Shown: in pieces, positions 21,657-34,500 of the stretch | How positions within the stretch are numbered: the first letter of the stretch is position 1 | How the letters are laid out: the number at the start of each line of letters is the position of its first letter | Source of the DNA: Coenobita brevimanus | Taxonomy: Eukaryota; Arthropoda; Malacostraca; Decapoda; Coenobitidae | Length of the DNA stretch: 64,000 bases | Assembly: GCA_032717465.1 (NCBI GenBank) | Contig: CM064748.1 | Location: forward strand, 7,178,732-7,242,731 | Direction: 5' to 3' | Notes under the pieces: generated by a model | What the model was told of the DNA's origin: nothing | Seen by the model: the letters and a program-made list of their open reading frames with translations, nothing else | Database searches by the model: none | Made by a program: the position numbers and the translations under genes

Positions 21657-22028
21657 TTACTTCTTCTCCGTCTTCTTGGGGAGCAGCACAGCCTGGATGT
21701 TAGGCAGGACACCTCCCTGGGCGATGGTGACGCCAGAGAGGAGCTTGTTGAGCTCCTCGTCATTGCGGATAGCCAACTGCAGGTGACGGGGAATGATACG
21801 AGTCTTCTTGTTGTCACGGGCTGCTTTGCCAGCCAGCTCAAGCACTTCAGCTGCTAGGTACTCCATGACTGCAGCCAAGTAGACGGGGGCACCAGCACCC
21901 ACACGCTCGGCGTAATTGCCTTTACGAAGGAGACGGTGGATCCTGCTGACGGGGAACTGGAGCCCAGCCCTGCTAGATCGGGACTTGGACTTTCCCTTCA
22001 CCTTGCCTCCCTTGCCACGTCCGGACAT
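21657..22028 (-). CDS. H2A: Histone H2A
   Basis: Encodes 123 residues of core H2A: tail [19 protein letters not shown], histone fold with AGLQFPV...[20 protein letters not shown], acidic-patch residues IRNDEE, docking domain and LLPKKTEKK end. Differences from the usual protein are G28S and N68K; at other positions it is the most conventional H2A in the window (R71 and T101 retained). The 5' leader extends to 22091, then element B intervenes; the matching TATA box is at 27926-27933, 5.9 kb upstream. The gene is therefore likely silent or dependent on a read-through transcript. Confidence 0.96.
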   Translation of the reverse strand: MSGRGKGGKVKGKSKSRSSRAGLQFPVSRIHRLLRKGNYAERVGAGAPVYLAAVMEYLAAEVLELAGKAARDNKKTRIIPRHLQLAIRNDEELNKLLSGVTIAQGGVLPNIQAVLLPKKTEKK

Positions 22029-22091
22029 GGTAGTAGTAGTATCGTCTTCGTCGTCGCTGGAGTAGGAAGACCTTCAGGAGAAGACTAATGC

Positions 22092-22101
22092 GTCACCCGC
22101 C
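22092..22101 (-). repeat. H2A target site, 3' flank of element B
   Basis: ggcgggtgac on the minus strand. At the 5' end of B only the last bases of the site are retained (27911-27914), giving a duplication of about 4 bp, as expected for a 5'-truncated insertion. Confidence 0.75.
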
Positions 22102-22225
22102 GTTGTTGTTGTTGTTGTTGTTGGATATTTCCCCACACTTGGTGGGGTACGGGCAAACAAAGAGCCCGTCAGGGTAGAGCTAACAATGCCCTTGCTGATT
22201 TACCTAGGGGGCGGGTAATTTGTTA

Positions 22226-25200
22226 CTAAGCATAGTAGAGTGCTAAGAGGGGACTGCGCAATGATGTTGGCTGCTGTATGGAAGGCATTATCCAACTGGC
22301 GCGGCCAACATCTGGGTGAGATCTGAGCTGGGCAGTGGCTGGGCCGTGGAGTAGATAGTGCAGTAGGGGCTCTTCAGCCCTCTCAAGGCAGTGGGGGCAT
22401 GGTTCTGATGCGGCCCCGGTGACCTGATTGTAACAGGGGAATCCCAGCCGTAATCGCCGGAGCCGCACCAACACGTAGTTCGGTACTCCAGGTGGGGGCA
22501 GGAGCGGTAGGTAAGCCGTGGCTGTGGCTTACCACAGCACAGAACGAGAGCCCTCTGCAACGCACAGTTGATGGTCCTCCCGGGACAGCTTAGCAATAGT
22601 GCCAGTCAGTTTGGCAATGGTGTTAGTGGTGCTAGGACGGAGAGGGAAAGTGATTCCCGGGAGAGAGCATGCTGAGCGTGTCGCAGCATCCGCTCGTTCA
22701 TTGCCAAGGATCCCAACGTGCCCTGGAATCCAGTGTAGGGTGACGGAGGTGCCTCCGTTCGTGAGGAGGGAGGCGACTGAGTATATCTCCGTTAAGAGGG
22801 AAACGTTGTCACTGCTGGAGAAGGAGCGCAACCCCTGAAGGGATGACAAGGAGTCTGTGTGGATGACGACCCGCCGTTGCTGATTAAGTTGTGCGTGGCG
22901 TAATGCACCAAGTATGGCAACTAACTCAGCCTGGAAGGCAGAGACCCCAGGGGAGAGTCGCCAAGATTCAATATGAAGCCCTACAACGAAAGCCGACCCG
23001 GCGGATCCGTCAGCGCACACAGATCCATCTGTGTAATAGGTGACGGCTTCAGGGGAATCGAGAGCAGCCATCCTGCTGAGGCCTTCCTGTCGAAGAAGGG
23101 CAGGGATGGAAGCACGTGGGTGATCTTCAGTTGGGCAGTGGATTTCATATGGAAGAGGGGCCCATGGCGGTGGATTGGTGAATCCAGGGTAGGGGGAGTC
23201 GGGTTCCCCGCAGATGTCAGGGGCAGCTCCAAGGCTATGCACCAAGGCGGCAGTGGTGCGAGCCCAGTCGTGCTCTGGATGAGGGTCACATGGGCGGCTT
23301 AAGAGTCGTCTGAATAGGGCTGAGACTGGAAGGTTTGGTCGTCGTTGGACTAGCTGGAGGGTGGTAACTGTAGCCCGGAGCGCAATACGATGCTCCAAGG
23401 ACGGCAAACCACCCTCAGCCCTTTAGTTGGCAATCCGAGTCCACCGGGGAGCTCCCAACATGACTCTCAGGCAGTTGTTTTGAAGGACTTCTAGCGACCT
23501 TCTGGATGGGGAGGCAAGGCCGGTCAGGCATATGGCGCTGTAGTCCACAATCGAGCGGACCGCATGAACATAAAATGTTCTCAGGACCTTAAAGGATGCC
23601 CCTAGGCTGCGCTGTGATAGATACCTTAGGGCAGCAGTGCGGGTGGCAGCACGCTCCCGCAGGTATCTAACTTGTTTTTTAAAGGTCAGACCACTGTCGA
23701 CCCAGACTCCAAGATATTGGTGGAGAGTGACGATGGAGAGCTGGTGGCCACCAAGCAGCAATGGGAATTCTGGGGGGTGTAAGCCAAAGGGCAGGCACTT
23801 GGTTTTTTCAAAGTTGATCTTCAAGCCAAGCTCGGTGCACTTTGCGTGCAGTTTAGGAAGAGCAGAAAGGGCTTGAGTGTAGCAATCTCTCCTCGTGAAA
23901 ACCAGGGCCAGGTCATCGGCATAGCAGAGTAGGGTGACCCCCTGTCCGTAGTCGACTGTGAGGAGCCCCTCAACTAGGACATTGAAGAGCAGCGGGCTTA
24001 TGACGCTCCCCTGAGGCGTGCCGTTGCTATGGTGGTAAAACGAGGAAAGATGCCCCTGGAAACGGATCCCTGCTTGACGGCCTGCGAAGAAGTGTCCCAC
24101 CCAGGTGAGCAATTTGCCCTCTATTCCTCTCTCAGCTAGAGCAGCCTGGATGACGACCGGGCTAGCCAGTTCAAAGGCCTTCTCAAGGTCGAGGAAGACA
24201 GCCATTCCCCTTCCCCCTCTGAGCTCCCCGAGGAGGGATGCTAGGCAGTGGGTGGCACTCCTGCTATGGTGATATGCAAAGATCCTCGGGTGTAGAGGGA
24301 CCAGGCGCCAGGAAAGGCGAGCTCGCACCACCCTCTCCGCCATCTTAGCAACACAGCTAAGAAGAGAGATCGGGCGCATGACAGTAGGGTCGCGAGGTTT
24401 GGGGATCGGGTGGATGATGGCTGTCTTCCACGACCCTGGTAAGCGGCCCTGAGACCACGAGAGGTTGAGCAGATCAAGAAGGCGATCTTTCCCACAATCT
24501 CCAGCATGTGATAACAGAGAGTAGGTTAGCCCGTCGAGCCCCGGAGCAGTGTCTCCTCTGTGCTGCAGCGCTTTTTTCAGTTCCCTGCTGGTGAAGGGAA
24601 CATCGGCGGGGTCAGGCCTTTCACAGGCAGTTTGAATTGCTGCAAGACGAGAGGTAGACAACTGCTCCTGCTTGTCTCTGACGGACTGTGGAAGATTGTG
24701 GGAAGCAGAGCGATCCGCGAAGTGTTGAGCGAGATGGCTGGCTTCAGCGGCTGGGTCAGGGTGAGAGGGAGGACAGGGGGGACGTGAGTCAGAGATCGAC
24801 CGAATTCTCCACATCTCCCTGAGAGTGGAGTGAGAGTCTAAGGTCCTGCACCATCTGATCCACGCCTCCTCCTTCAGCCAGTGTTTTTCTGACACAACGT
24901 GTTGCGTGACAGCAGCAAGGTGTCGGCGGTGCGGAGATGTGCGGCGCCGCCGGTATTGCTTTCGCACAGCGTTGAGTCTGTGGTTAAGTTCCTTGACCCT
25001 GTCGCAGTAGATCCAGCCGTCTCGGTAACGCCTCTCGGAACGTCGCTGTTGTGGGATGGATATGGAGGCAGCCTGTGCAAAAGCACTGGCAACTTGATCT
25101 GCTCTACCCTCGAGGTCCAGGACGGGAGGGGAGGCCTTAAAAATGGTGGATAAGGCCCTGGCAAAGGCAGCCCAGTCAGCTTTGCTGAGGCCCCATCTCG

Positions 25201-25872
25201 GTGGGGGAGGTGGGGGCGGGGGGAGGGGTATGAGTGGCAGCCTGATCTATATGGCAAAGTGATCGCTGGCCAGGCGCGGGTGGAGCGACCATTGCGCTGA
25301 CCAGCAAGGGGGGTGGAGGTGAATGACAGATCCAGGCGTCCTCCCCGAATGTGGGTGGGTTCTTGAATGTTGTTTATTAAGGAGACACATTCCATCTCCT
25401 CGAGAACGAGAGAGATGTGCCGTCCTGCCTCGGATGGAAGGGGCGATGCAAGAATGTCATGATGGGCATTAAAGTCGCCCCCGATAAAGACAGAATGGGA
25501 GGCAGCGTGGGAGAACACCTCCCCCACATCAAGAGTGCCCCCCTGGCTTTTGTATACATTGTACACAGTTAGTGAGGAGGATGCCAGGTGTAACACAACA
25601 CCTTGCACCTCTACACCTGGTCCACAAAAGGGCAGGGGGTCACAAACAGTGTGGGGGACGTGATCCTGGACGAGAATGGCACATCCTCGTGTGACTCCAC
25701 GTTCGTAGGGGAGGAGATGGGAGGTGTATCCAGGTAGCCGAAAGGTGGCACTGTCAGGGAGTAGGGTCTCCTGCAGGAGGAAGACATGGGGCTGATCCCT
25801 GGCGACTGCCTCCTGCAGGAGGGGGATCTTGTGTCTGATCCCCAAACAGTTCCACTGTATTAGTCGGATGTC
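22226..25872 (-). pseudogene. ORF2 polyprotein of B, several frame breaks
   Basis: Begins at IRLIQWN (about 25866), -1 relative to the ORF1 stop at 25860-25862. Endonuclease motifs LLQETLL, GGDFNAHH are present; the frame breaks near 25290 before the SDHYA region. The reverse transcriptase is open from 24967 to 23423 with FLDLEKAFE, NGTPQGSVISP and YADD at 23912-23923. A TAA after WTRIAN (23423) and a further break near 22529 split the rest. RNase H motifs YYTDGS, HTDS, WIPGHVGILGNERAD lie between 23050 and 22670. The C-terminal CPHC...HYLL segment is in yet another frame, with C to G in its last cysteine (HGPAT). Confidence 0.88.
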
Positions 25873-27910
25873 TGCAGGGTTTGCTTGCAGGCCGTGGGGG
25901 GCGGGGGGCTGTCGGCCGAGAGGGAGGCCGGGGCCTCGACCACCGTGTCGACTGCCACTGGTGCCGGCGCTTCCTCTGATGGGAGGGGTGGGAGACAAGG
26001 CTCCTGAGCCCTCTGGGATGAGGTAGCGGTGTGTCGAGGCCGCGCCCTCCGTCTCGGGCGAGCTGCCCTGTGCGGTGGGGAGTTGGTAGTCTCTGGAGGG
26101 GGTGCAGGCTGAGGTGTGCCGCTTCGCTTCTTTTCGATGGCCAGCTTGATGATCCCATCGATTGCGGCTGAGACAGGGGCTGTGGAGCACGTTATTCCCA
26201 GGCATTGGCTGATCCCCACAACTAAGGCCTCGGCTATCTGTTTCCCAATGGTGTGGAGCTCCACGAGGGTGAATACAGGCTCCTGCTGAATGGGGGCCTG
26301 GGAGGGACTGTGAGTGGCCCCGGCTGATGGGTGCTGCGGTGGCGAGGCTGGACAATGTACCTCTGCAGTCGTGACGACCTGGGTGAGAGCAGGTGGTGGG
26401 GGGACTGCTGTCGTGGTGCATAGCGGTGGGCTCGGCGTGGTAGGCAGCGGAGGGAATTCTGCCTCGTGGTGGCTGGGACTTTTTCCGTGGGGCGGCGCTG
26501 TTGGCCCCAAACGAAGGTACCTGGAGGGGCTGGAGTCAGGCTGATGGCCTGCTGCTCCTGTACCCATGCCACTTGCTGTTCGCGGCCTTTCAGTACTCTC
26601 CTCGTTCTGGCTGGGCAGCTGGGGTGCCAGGCATGGTGCGATCCTGAGCAGTTGGGGCATCGGGAAGTTACAGGCTGTTTTGTTTTCAGCCTTGCCAGGC
26701 ACTGCTCGGTGTCGTGGCTGGCGCAGCAAATGCCGCATACTGGGGGGCAGTGGCAGTTGGCCCTGTGGTGTCCGTATCTTTGGCACCTGTAACAACGGAG
26801 CGGCTCTGGCGTGAAGGGGCGCAGGTGGAATTCGCCCCAGTTCCCTAGATCGAGGGAAGGTATTAGCGGGCCCCTCAGAGTGACTGTGACCTGAAGGGTC
26901 TCTTCCCGCGTGCACTGATTTTGGCAGCGCTTGGCCTCCTCCACTAGGGGGTGCTGTAGGAGAATTCCCACCGGCATACGCCTGGGGTAGCCCATGACAG
27001 TGGCCTTGGTGAGCTGTTCGCCCCTTTGCAGCTCTACAATCTTCAGAGGTGGGGCCTCGTCCTCCGCCAATGCCCTCAGTCGCAGGTAGGTCTCCTCGTC
27101 CTGGGGGATGAGGACGCAGCTGTCGTCGCGGCCGTAGCGGTTTGTAACGGCTAGTCCCTTTAGGTGGTTTTCCAGGGCTTGGACCGCGCCGTAGCTGGTC
27201 GTGAATCCCGGTTGAACTGGGACACGAAAGGCTGGGAAGTTGGATGGGGGTGGTGGAGGAGGCCGGACTGAGACCGAGGGGCGTGGCGCAGAAGGGGGCC
27301 TCTGAGGAGCTGAGGGGCATGGTGCAGGTGGTGGCTGCTGGGGAGCAGTCATGCGGCTGGCCGGGATTCGGTCGTTTCCCTGTGTCGCTCGTGATTTTTT
27401 GCGTGACACGAGGGTCCAGCCCTCTTCATCAGGAGAGTTAACAGCAGTGGTGGCAGCAGGGGCAGGCGGGGTGCCTGTGGGGGCAGTTTCCCCGGCAGCA
27501 GTGGTGGCCTTTGTGGCGCTGTCGCGTGCTCGAACACTCGGCAGGGTCTTGGCAGTAGGCTGTGGTGCACTTGCAGAGGGGGGGCAAGGCGGTCGCTTGT
27601 GAGTGCTGGAGGGGCTGTGAGTTACTTGGGGAGAAGCCTGGGAGCCTGAAGAGGTGGGAGCTGGGGCAGGCGTGATCCCATCCATGGTTTCGTGAATCCG
27701 CGCGATCTTAGCTCGCACGGACGAGGACGTGGTGGGAGCAGCATACCGTGGGTGTGCTGCGGGTCCGTTAGGCCTTGGAGCGGGGGGAGCAGTGGGGGGG
27801 GCCCCGGAGGAGGATGAGGAAGAGCTACTGGAGGAGAGTTTACGCTCTCGCTTCTCCCTGGTGGTGGGCTTGGTAGGGGGTGGCCTTGAGGGCGGGGGGG
27901 GGGGCGGGCA
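25860..27910 (-). pseudogene. ORF1 (gag-like) of B, 5'-truncated with a frameshift
   Basis: The frame enters from the H2A promoter side without a start codon of its own. Conserved parts are DEEGWTLVSRKK, FPAFRVP, GRDDSCVLIP, VMGYPRR and three zinc knuckles between about 26600 and 26800. A shift near 26480-26500 moves from the GTFVWGQQRR frame to the frame that holds EFPPLP and the C-terminal helix FTLVELHTIGKQIAEAL. The C-terminus is Arg/Pro rich. Confidence 0.85.
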
Positions 27911-28040
27911 CGCCCGCGACCTTCCCTTAAATACCCGTCTTCCCGATCCGGCCCCAGCCCGCCCGCGAATGGGAATGAGGCAGAAGCCGGGCTGCGATCT
28001 GGCAGCAATCACATATAAGATTTCAGCAAGCGCGTCCCCC
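27911..28040. promoter_or_regulatory. Bidirectional H2A/H2B promoter with elements on both sides
   Basis: H2A TATA TATTTAAG (minus, 27926-27933) and H2B TATA CATATAAG (plus, 28012-28019). Element B starts at +23 on the H2A side and F starts at +29 on the H2B side. This ~130-bp promoter now faces only retroelements. Confidence 0.85.
28031..28040 (+). repeat. H2B target duplication (F), with copy at 28704-28713
   Basis: cgcgtccccc; +19 to +28 from the H2B TATA start at 28012. The second copy is the 3' flank of F and 5' flank of C. The first c of the second copy could belong to the (AAAC)n tail. Confidence 0.82.
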
Positions 28041-28704
28041 CCCCCCCCCGAGCGTCACACCACAAAGCTGCAGCCTCCTAGACCCCGCACAACACCGCGG
28101 AAAAGGCTGCAGCTTGACGCTCCCCTAAACAGGGCAACTGCTGCCTCCTGCTCTACCTCTGCCCCGCCCATGGACATCGACACCGCCGATGATGACCGCC
28201 CACCATCAGCAGCTGAGGAAAGGATCGCCTCTCCTGTCCCTTCCATCCTACAGGAAGAAAGCGACCACACCTCCCCCTCACCACCTGATGCTGTCGTGAA
28301 CCTCCAGGCCACCGAGGAGGCTTGTACCTCTCCCTCCCCACCACCGACATCGAACAGAAGGAGGAAGAAGAAGAAACAGCCCAAACCACCGCCACCTGCC
28401 AAGATGGATCCTGAACGCCCTACTCCACACGCTTCTCAACCTGACCTCAGCTAGAACAAAATCCTCAGCGAGGCAGAAATCTCCAGCATCGTTAAGTCGG
28501 TCGTTAAACCCATTAATCCCGAAATTCTCCTACGCCGTCTGAAACAGACAGACCTATCTTTATTCTCCAAACTGACCAGCCCCAGCAGTTCCTCATAGAG
28601 GCTGCTACACTGACATCTCTGAGAACTCTGGCGGGCTCTCCACCCTCAGCCCGGGTCCATTTTATATATAACATGGACAAATCTAAACAAACAAACAAAC
28701 AAAC
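28041..28704 (+). mobile_element. Short retroelement F (about 664 bp) in an H2B promoter
   Basis: Starts with a C run, then proline-rich coding-like sequence (open to 28452) followed, with frame changes, by a segment reading ILSEAEISSIVKSVV and then FLIEAATLTSLRTLAG, which looks like part of a retroelement ORF1. It ends with GGGC...GCCC and GTCCAT...ATGGAC hairpins, AAATCTA and (AAAC)n, the same 3' architecture as the larger elements. No polymerase, so non-autonomous. Confidence 0.75.
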
Positions 28705-28917
28705 GCGTCCCCCACATCCTGCTCTTCAGTTCTGGCCCAGCTCTCGTAGTGAGCACATCTCTTCCCCAGATCCTGAACGGTGGCTAGAACTCTCCTTAGA
28801 CTTTCACAGTCTGTTTTTTCTCTCGTTTACGAGATCCGGTGCTTTTCACCAAAGTCTTGTGTGCTCTTGTGTTTTTTGTGTTATCAGCTGTTTTTCCGGC
28901 TGCCACTTAGAGTCCCT

Positions 28918-29122
28918 GCCGTAGTACGACGCCGAACCCTGAAGGGATACCGTAGGGTATTTCCATGAAGGGGGGCCTTAGAGGCCTGGTTATAGGAGGC
29001 GGCAAGGGTAGGCTTTCTGTTAGGGCTAGGGTTAGGTAAGTCCCTCACGGGGCAGTGTTGGGGTACTCTCACGGCGCCCTTTAGAGGGCGGGGAGTTTAG
29101 GCCCCCGGCACTGTAGGGAACC
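28918..29122 (+). promoter_or_regulatory. Conserved structured 5'-UTR RNA domain (C)
   Basis: GTAGTACGACGCCGAACCC block, ATACC-GTAG-GGTAT hairpin, GGCC-TTAGA-GGCC hairpin, GGTTATAGGA, CCCTCACGGGG, CGCCCTTTAGAGGGCG hairpin, outer CAGTG/CACTG stem. Confidence 0.75.
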
Positions 29123-29304
29123 GCCGGATTAGCAGCTGATAATTTATTTATTTTCTTGTTTCTTTCGTTGCTCTTTTAAGGTATATACATTGGTTCATGC
29201 ACATATATTCGTGTATATTTTAAGTATACATGTGTGTATGAGTATGTACATGTGTGTATGCTAGAAAGAGGGATGGAATAACATTTAAATAAATAAATAC
29301 TCCA

Positions 29305-29566
<262 letters not shown>

Positions 29567-31465
29567 ATGAGCGCGCCGGATCCTGCACTTGATCCTGACC
29601 CGAGTGGTGACTCGTGTTCACCTCCATCACCTACAGGCACCAAGCCTAAGTCTCACTGCAAAAGGCCACGACTAACAGGGCCAGAATATGGTGCTGATGA
29701 TCTCTTCCTGAACATGGATACCGAAGATGTCTCTCCCACTGACTCAGACCTCTCCAGCAAGGACGCCAAGTTAACTCCTCCTGACACCTTGACTTCCAAG
29801 ACAGATGCTACCCAGGCCTCTGCCACCACGACCACAGACACGATGACTGATGATGACGGCTTCACAGTGGTACAGAGAAAGAAAAATAGTAAAAGACTTA
29901 CCAACCTTGCTAATGAGCCAGCCACATCCTCCTGCAATACAGACCGCCACACCACACCCACAAACACACGTTCATCTTCCCAGCACATTCCTCAGCCACC
30001 TAACACTACCAGTACACTCCCTCTTCCCCCCTCCAAGCCTCCTGCGTTCCTTATGACCAATAATGATGCCTTCCCCACCCCTTATGACACTGTGATCGCC
30101 TTGGAGACAGAGATGCCTCATCTCAAGTTTAAACTGGAGGCAACACGGAACCAAAACACGATCCTGGTTCCTCTCGATAAAGACACCTTTCACGTCCTAG
30201 ACTCTCTCACCTCTGTGGCAGGCAAACCTATCAGCCTGAAAAAACTTGACCCTAACCTGTCCACCAGAAAAGTGATCCTCCAAAATTACCCTACAAATTT
30301 TCCCCTGCAAGCCATCAAAAACAACATCCAAGTGGAGGAAGCCACGAGATGCGAGGTAGGGGGAGCCCCCACCAGGCAGGTGCTAGTCACCCTCAGAGGC
30401 CCCATCCCAACAGCACTCGACCTACAGTCATGGGGCACTTACACTATCCGCCCATACACCCCGGAACCTCTCAGGTGCTTCAATTGCCAGCGCTACGGGC
30501 ACCACCAGTCACGATGCACTCGCCCCCCAACATGCGCTGTGTGCAGCGGTCGTCATGCCACAGAGGAGTACATCACCAAGTTAAAGGCCAAGCAGCTGGT
30601 TCAGCCGAAGTGCCCCAACTGCCAGCTCCCTCACCATGCCTGGAACAAACTCTGCCCAGCACGCAAAGACCTTGTGCAGAAGGGCATAGTAAGAGAGCAC
30701 CGTTGGCTCCAGGCAAGGACTACAGTGACACCAGCACCACCAGGGACCTTCACATGGGGACAACAACTCGCACCACAGCCCACAATACGGCAACCACTGG
30801 CCCCAGAAGAGTTCCCCCCTCTACCTCCAAGCAAACATGCACCTCAAGCAGTTCCCCCACCTCCCTCCAGACCCACTCCCACTGCCACATCACACACCAC
30901 AGCACAACCGCCTCCACCTACACGTCCGACAGTCCACACCATCTCGACTCAAACAGTGCCAGATGCCACCACACAAACTCCTCCACCAGCTCCCATACTA
31001 CCTCCAGGATATGTTATTCTGAACAGGGACCAACTGGCCTGCTTTGCTCAGCAAATAGCCGACCATATCACCACATGGATGGGAAAGGAGCTAGGCATGC
31101 CTATCCCCAGCCCAGAGGGAATCCACACGCTCGTACGCAAATCACTCGACCAGTTTGCACACAACCCACAGCCAACACAAACAGAGATGCCACCGCCACC
31201 CACAACCCTTACCACTGCTCCTATTCACACACAACACAGCAAACAGAGGGGAAAAGAGGAATGTGAAAGCCGCTCACGTTCACGCAAACAGTCTCAAGAC
31301 TGCCTACGAACACCTCACCAACAGTCACGCAGCCATGCCAACACCACAGACAACCAGCCAGACAAAGTACACCAGCTGTCCCCAGCACCACCACACACGG
31401 ACACCAACACACACAGGAGGAGATCACGATCCCCCATCCCAACGCACACAGACATGGACGACTAA
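29567..31465 (+). CDS. ORF1 (gag-like) of C, intact
   Basis: A 632-residue protein from ATG 29567. N-terminal third acidic/Thr-rich with [14 protein letters not shown] near 95. The central domain has [28 protein letters not shown] and VTLRGPI. Zinc knuckles follow at about 300-365: [27 protein letters not shown] (the last Cys of the second knuckle is replaced by Tyr), CPNC...HHAWNKLC. The C-terminus is Pro/Thr/His rich with RSRSRKQS. The frame is open throughout, although the damaged second knuckle may reduce RNA binding. ORF2 begins -1 about 60 nt after the stop. Confidence 0.88.
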   Translation: MSAPDPALDPDPSGDSCSPPSPTGTKPKSHCKRPRLTGPEYGADDLFLNMDTEDVSPTDSDLSSKDAKLTPPDTLTSKTDATQASATTTTDTMTDDDGFTVVQRKKNSKRLTNLANEPATSSCNTDRHTTPTNTRSSSQHIPQPPNTTSTLPLPPSKPPAFLMTNNDAFPTPYDTVIALETEMPHLKFKLEATRNQNTILVPLDKDTFHVLDSLTSVAGKPISLKKLDPNLSTRKVILQNYPTNFPLQAIKNNIQVEEATRCEVGGAPTRQVLVTLRGPIPTALDLQSWGTYTIRPYTPEPLRCFNCQRYGHHQSRCTRPPTCAVCSGRHATEEYITKLKAKQLVQPKCPNCQLPHHAWNKLCPARKDLVQKGIVREHRWLQARTTVTPAPPGTFTWGQQLAPQPTIRQPLAPEEFPPLPPSKHAPQAVPPPPSRPTPTATSHTTAQPPPPTRPTVHTISTQTVPDATTQTPPPAPILPPGYVILNRDQLACFAQQIADHITTWMGKELGMPIPSPEGIHTLVRKSLDQFAHNPQPTQTEMPPPPTTLTTAPIHTQHSKQRGKEECESRSRSRKQSQDCLRTPHQQSRSHANTTDNQPDKVHQLSPAPPHTDTNTHRRRSRSPIPTHTDMDD

Positions 31466-31524
31466 CACACCCATTTCCTCACCCATCTCATCACAGACAA
31501 CCCACACACACACAAGCACTCCAC

Positions 31525-34500
31525 ATTTTACAGTGGAACGTCTATGGGATTACTCCCAGACGCCTCCTACTAGAAGAGGCAGCCCATAGAGACCATTTAG
31601 ACATCCTCTTCCTCCAAGAAACACTCCTAAAACCAAACAGGCAGCTCCGAGTGCGAGGCTTCACCACCTTCCTCCTCCCCAGCACTCGAGGCAGCCCCAG
31701 AGGCTGTGCCATACTTGTTCGGAGCCATATACCTGCCACAGCTATTGATCCGCCACCAGACTGTGGCGAAGGTGTTGAGGTCCAGGGAGTTGACATAACC
31801 CTGGCAGATGGTCACCTACAACTATACAATATTTACCGTCACCCTACAGCTGACATTAACCTTGGGGAGGTTGCCACTCTCTCCACTACTAACCAGCTCT
31901 TCATTGGTGGCGATCTTAATGCCCATCATCCCAGCTTAGGCTCTAGACTCCCCATGAATGCAGCTGGATGCCATGTCTCTGCACTACTGGAGGAGGTGCC
32001 AGAGCTCATACTTCTTAATGACCCAGCCACCCCAACACACGTCCGTGGAGGCAGGCTAGACCTCTCTTTTGTGTCTTCCGGCCTAGCCCCCCTCACTACC
32101 TGGAGGCTCCATCCCACCCTTACGTCAGACCACCATGCTATACTAACCACCATCAAGGTTGCCCCACTCCCCACGCCTACTGGGCCGCCACCACGATGGA
32201 ATACTAAGAGGGCAGACTGGCCTAAATTCACTACACACTGGAAGAGACAGCAGCATTTAACGCTCCAATAAATCTGGAGGAACATACCGCCCTCCTCACA
32301 GATGCCTTCAGTGCAGCAGCAGGCTCCACTATCCCAAAAACCGCTCCCCCAAAGGCTTACCATACCGACCATTGGTTTTACTGTGATAGGGTAAAGGAAC
32401 TAAACAGACGCCTTAATAGAGCTAAAAAGATCCATCGAGCCAACCCCACAGCTAGCAGCCTCGCCTACCTCCAGGCTGTCATCAGGCATTCTATAGGAGA
32501 AAAATCCGACATTAAGGAGCAAAAGTGGCTGGAGTGGTGTCAGTCCCTTGGGGCTCAATCAAGCTGGGGAGTATTTGGAAAAAATTGAGAGCCATTTCCA
32601 ATCCTCAGCCACCTCGTCCCCCGTCTCACCCCGACCCACAGGGAGAGGCTGAAAGGCTGGCAGCAACATTCGCCCAGAGGACCTCACCCACACAGCTTCC
32701 CGAAGACACCAGAAGCAAACAAGAAGCCCTACACCAAACCAGGACGGATCTGATCACCATCTGCAAGGCCACCCCATCTGACTCTGATCATATATGCACC
32801 ACACACGAGCTTGATCAAGCCTTGAAAACAAGCACCGACACTGCCCCGGGCCCAGATGGTATCACCTATTCCATGCTCACCCACACTGGGCCCACAGCAA
32901 GATCCGCCTTTCTTGATCTACTAAACCACTCCTGGTCCATGGGGAAACTCCCTGAGCAATGGAAGACTGCCACCATTCACCCCATCCCCAAACCGCCTGA
33001 TCCCAGATCCTTTAGACCTATCTCCCTTCTCAGTTGCTTGAGTAAAACTGCCGAGAGGATGGTGCTCAGGCGCCTCGGCTGGATTCTGCCCTCACCCCAC
33101 AGCCACATCTTTGCTTACACCAGAGGCAGGGGGACGGCTGAGTGCCTGAGTTCCTTCCTCTCGGAGTTACGTGGAGGAACAGGCCTAGCCATTTTCATAG
33201 ACCTAGAAAAGGCCTTCGAGCTGGCATGCCCGGAGGCCATCCTGGCAACCCTGGCAAACAGGGGAGTCAAGGGACGCCTCCTGTGCTGGCTCGAGAATTT
33301 CTTTCAGGGCCGACGGGCAGCGGTACAATTTCAGGGGCACACCTCATCAGAGCACTGTCACATGAACGGAACCCCACAGGGCAGCATTCTCAGCCCCACG
33401 CTTTTCAACACCCTCATCAACTGCCTCCTACAGGTGGACCTAGGCCCTGGAGCCCGCCTCCTCTGTTATGCTGATGACATAACTCTGGTTGTCCATGGAG
33501 GCCCATACCATGCAAAAGCCCATAGGGCTCTAACAAAACTCCACCTCAAGTGTACAGAGCTGGGACTCAAAATCAACCCGACTAAGACCAAGGCTCTTCC
33601 CTTCCTCATAAACCCCCCTAAAGACACTCTTCACCTCGGCCACACAGCCATTGACTATGTAACCACACACAAGTACTTGGGAGTCATCTTTGACTCCAAA
33701 CTTTCATTCCGGACGGAGGTTAACCACCTCCAAGAACGAACTAAGCTCTGCCTTAATGCCCTGCGATCCTTGGCAGGAAAGGGAAAGGATGCCTCGTACA
33801 GAGTCCTCCGTTTATTTTACATCCAAGCCATACGAGCAATAGTGGACTATGCGGCGCCAGTACTTCCATCCCTCAATGAACCACAATTAGCCAAACTGGA
33901 AGTCATCCAGAACAATGCCATGCGTATCATGACTGGTTCACCCATGTGGACTAGACTGTGCAATCTCCGCATGGAATGTGATCTTGAATCCCTACACCTT
34001 CGCATACAAGCAAGGGTGGCGGGCCTGGCAGCCAAACTAGTCCATAATGCTTCTCCCCTCCCCCTCCTGCCACGGCTTACAGCGGCAGCCAGCCTTCATC
34101 CAGACCTCCTAACAGACAGCTGGGTTCATAATATAGCTCAAGCAATCCACATCTATGAGCTAGATGACTTCATATCACAGGCCCACGACACGACTGGTAT
34201 CAATTACAGCCCGCAGCCTCCGTGGAGTCCACCTCTACTCACGCTTATTCTCACACATACACCACCCAAAACTCGAACACCAACCTCATTGTTGCACCAA
34301 GAGGGCCTCCGACAAATTGCTGCCCTCACAGCCCCAGAGTCCATCACCTACTACACTGACGGTTCGGTAGCATCATTCAAAGCCGGAGCAGCCTTCGTGT
34401 GCGGGAGCCGATCATTCGGCTTCCGAGTCACAGATGGTGCCTCCACCCTTCAGGCTGAACTGGCAGCTATCTCAGCTGCCCTCTCTGACGCACTGGAACA

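Larger units (their letters stand above)
22102..27910 (-). mobile_element. Non-LTR retrotransposon B, 5'-truncated, in an H2A promoter
   Basis: Oriented like H2A. Both 5'-UTR and the extreme N-terminus of ORF1 are missing, so the element starts within ORF1 directly after the H2A core promoter (TATA start at 27933, junction at +23). ORF1 and ORF2 both have frameshifts and stops. The 3'-UTR (22102-22170) has the two hairpins GGGC...GCCC and CCCCAC...GTGGGG and an (AAC)n tail, almost the same as in A2. Its proteins resemble D and H more than C and G. Confidence 0.88.

Noticed and set aside
21608..21841. Frames overlapping H2A genes on either strand (e.g. the 77- and 72-residue frames)
   Set aside because: Shadow frames of the conserved GC-rich H2A coding sequence.
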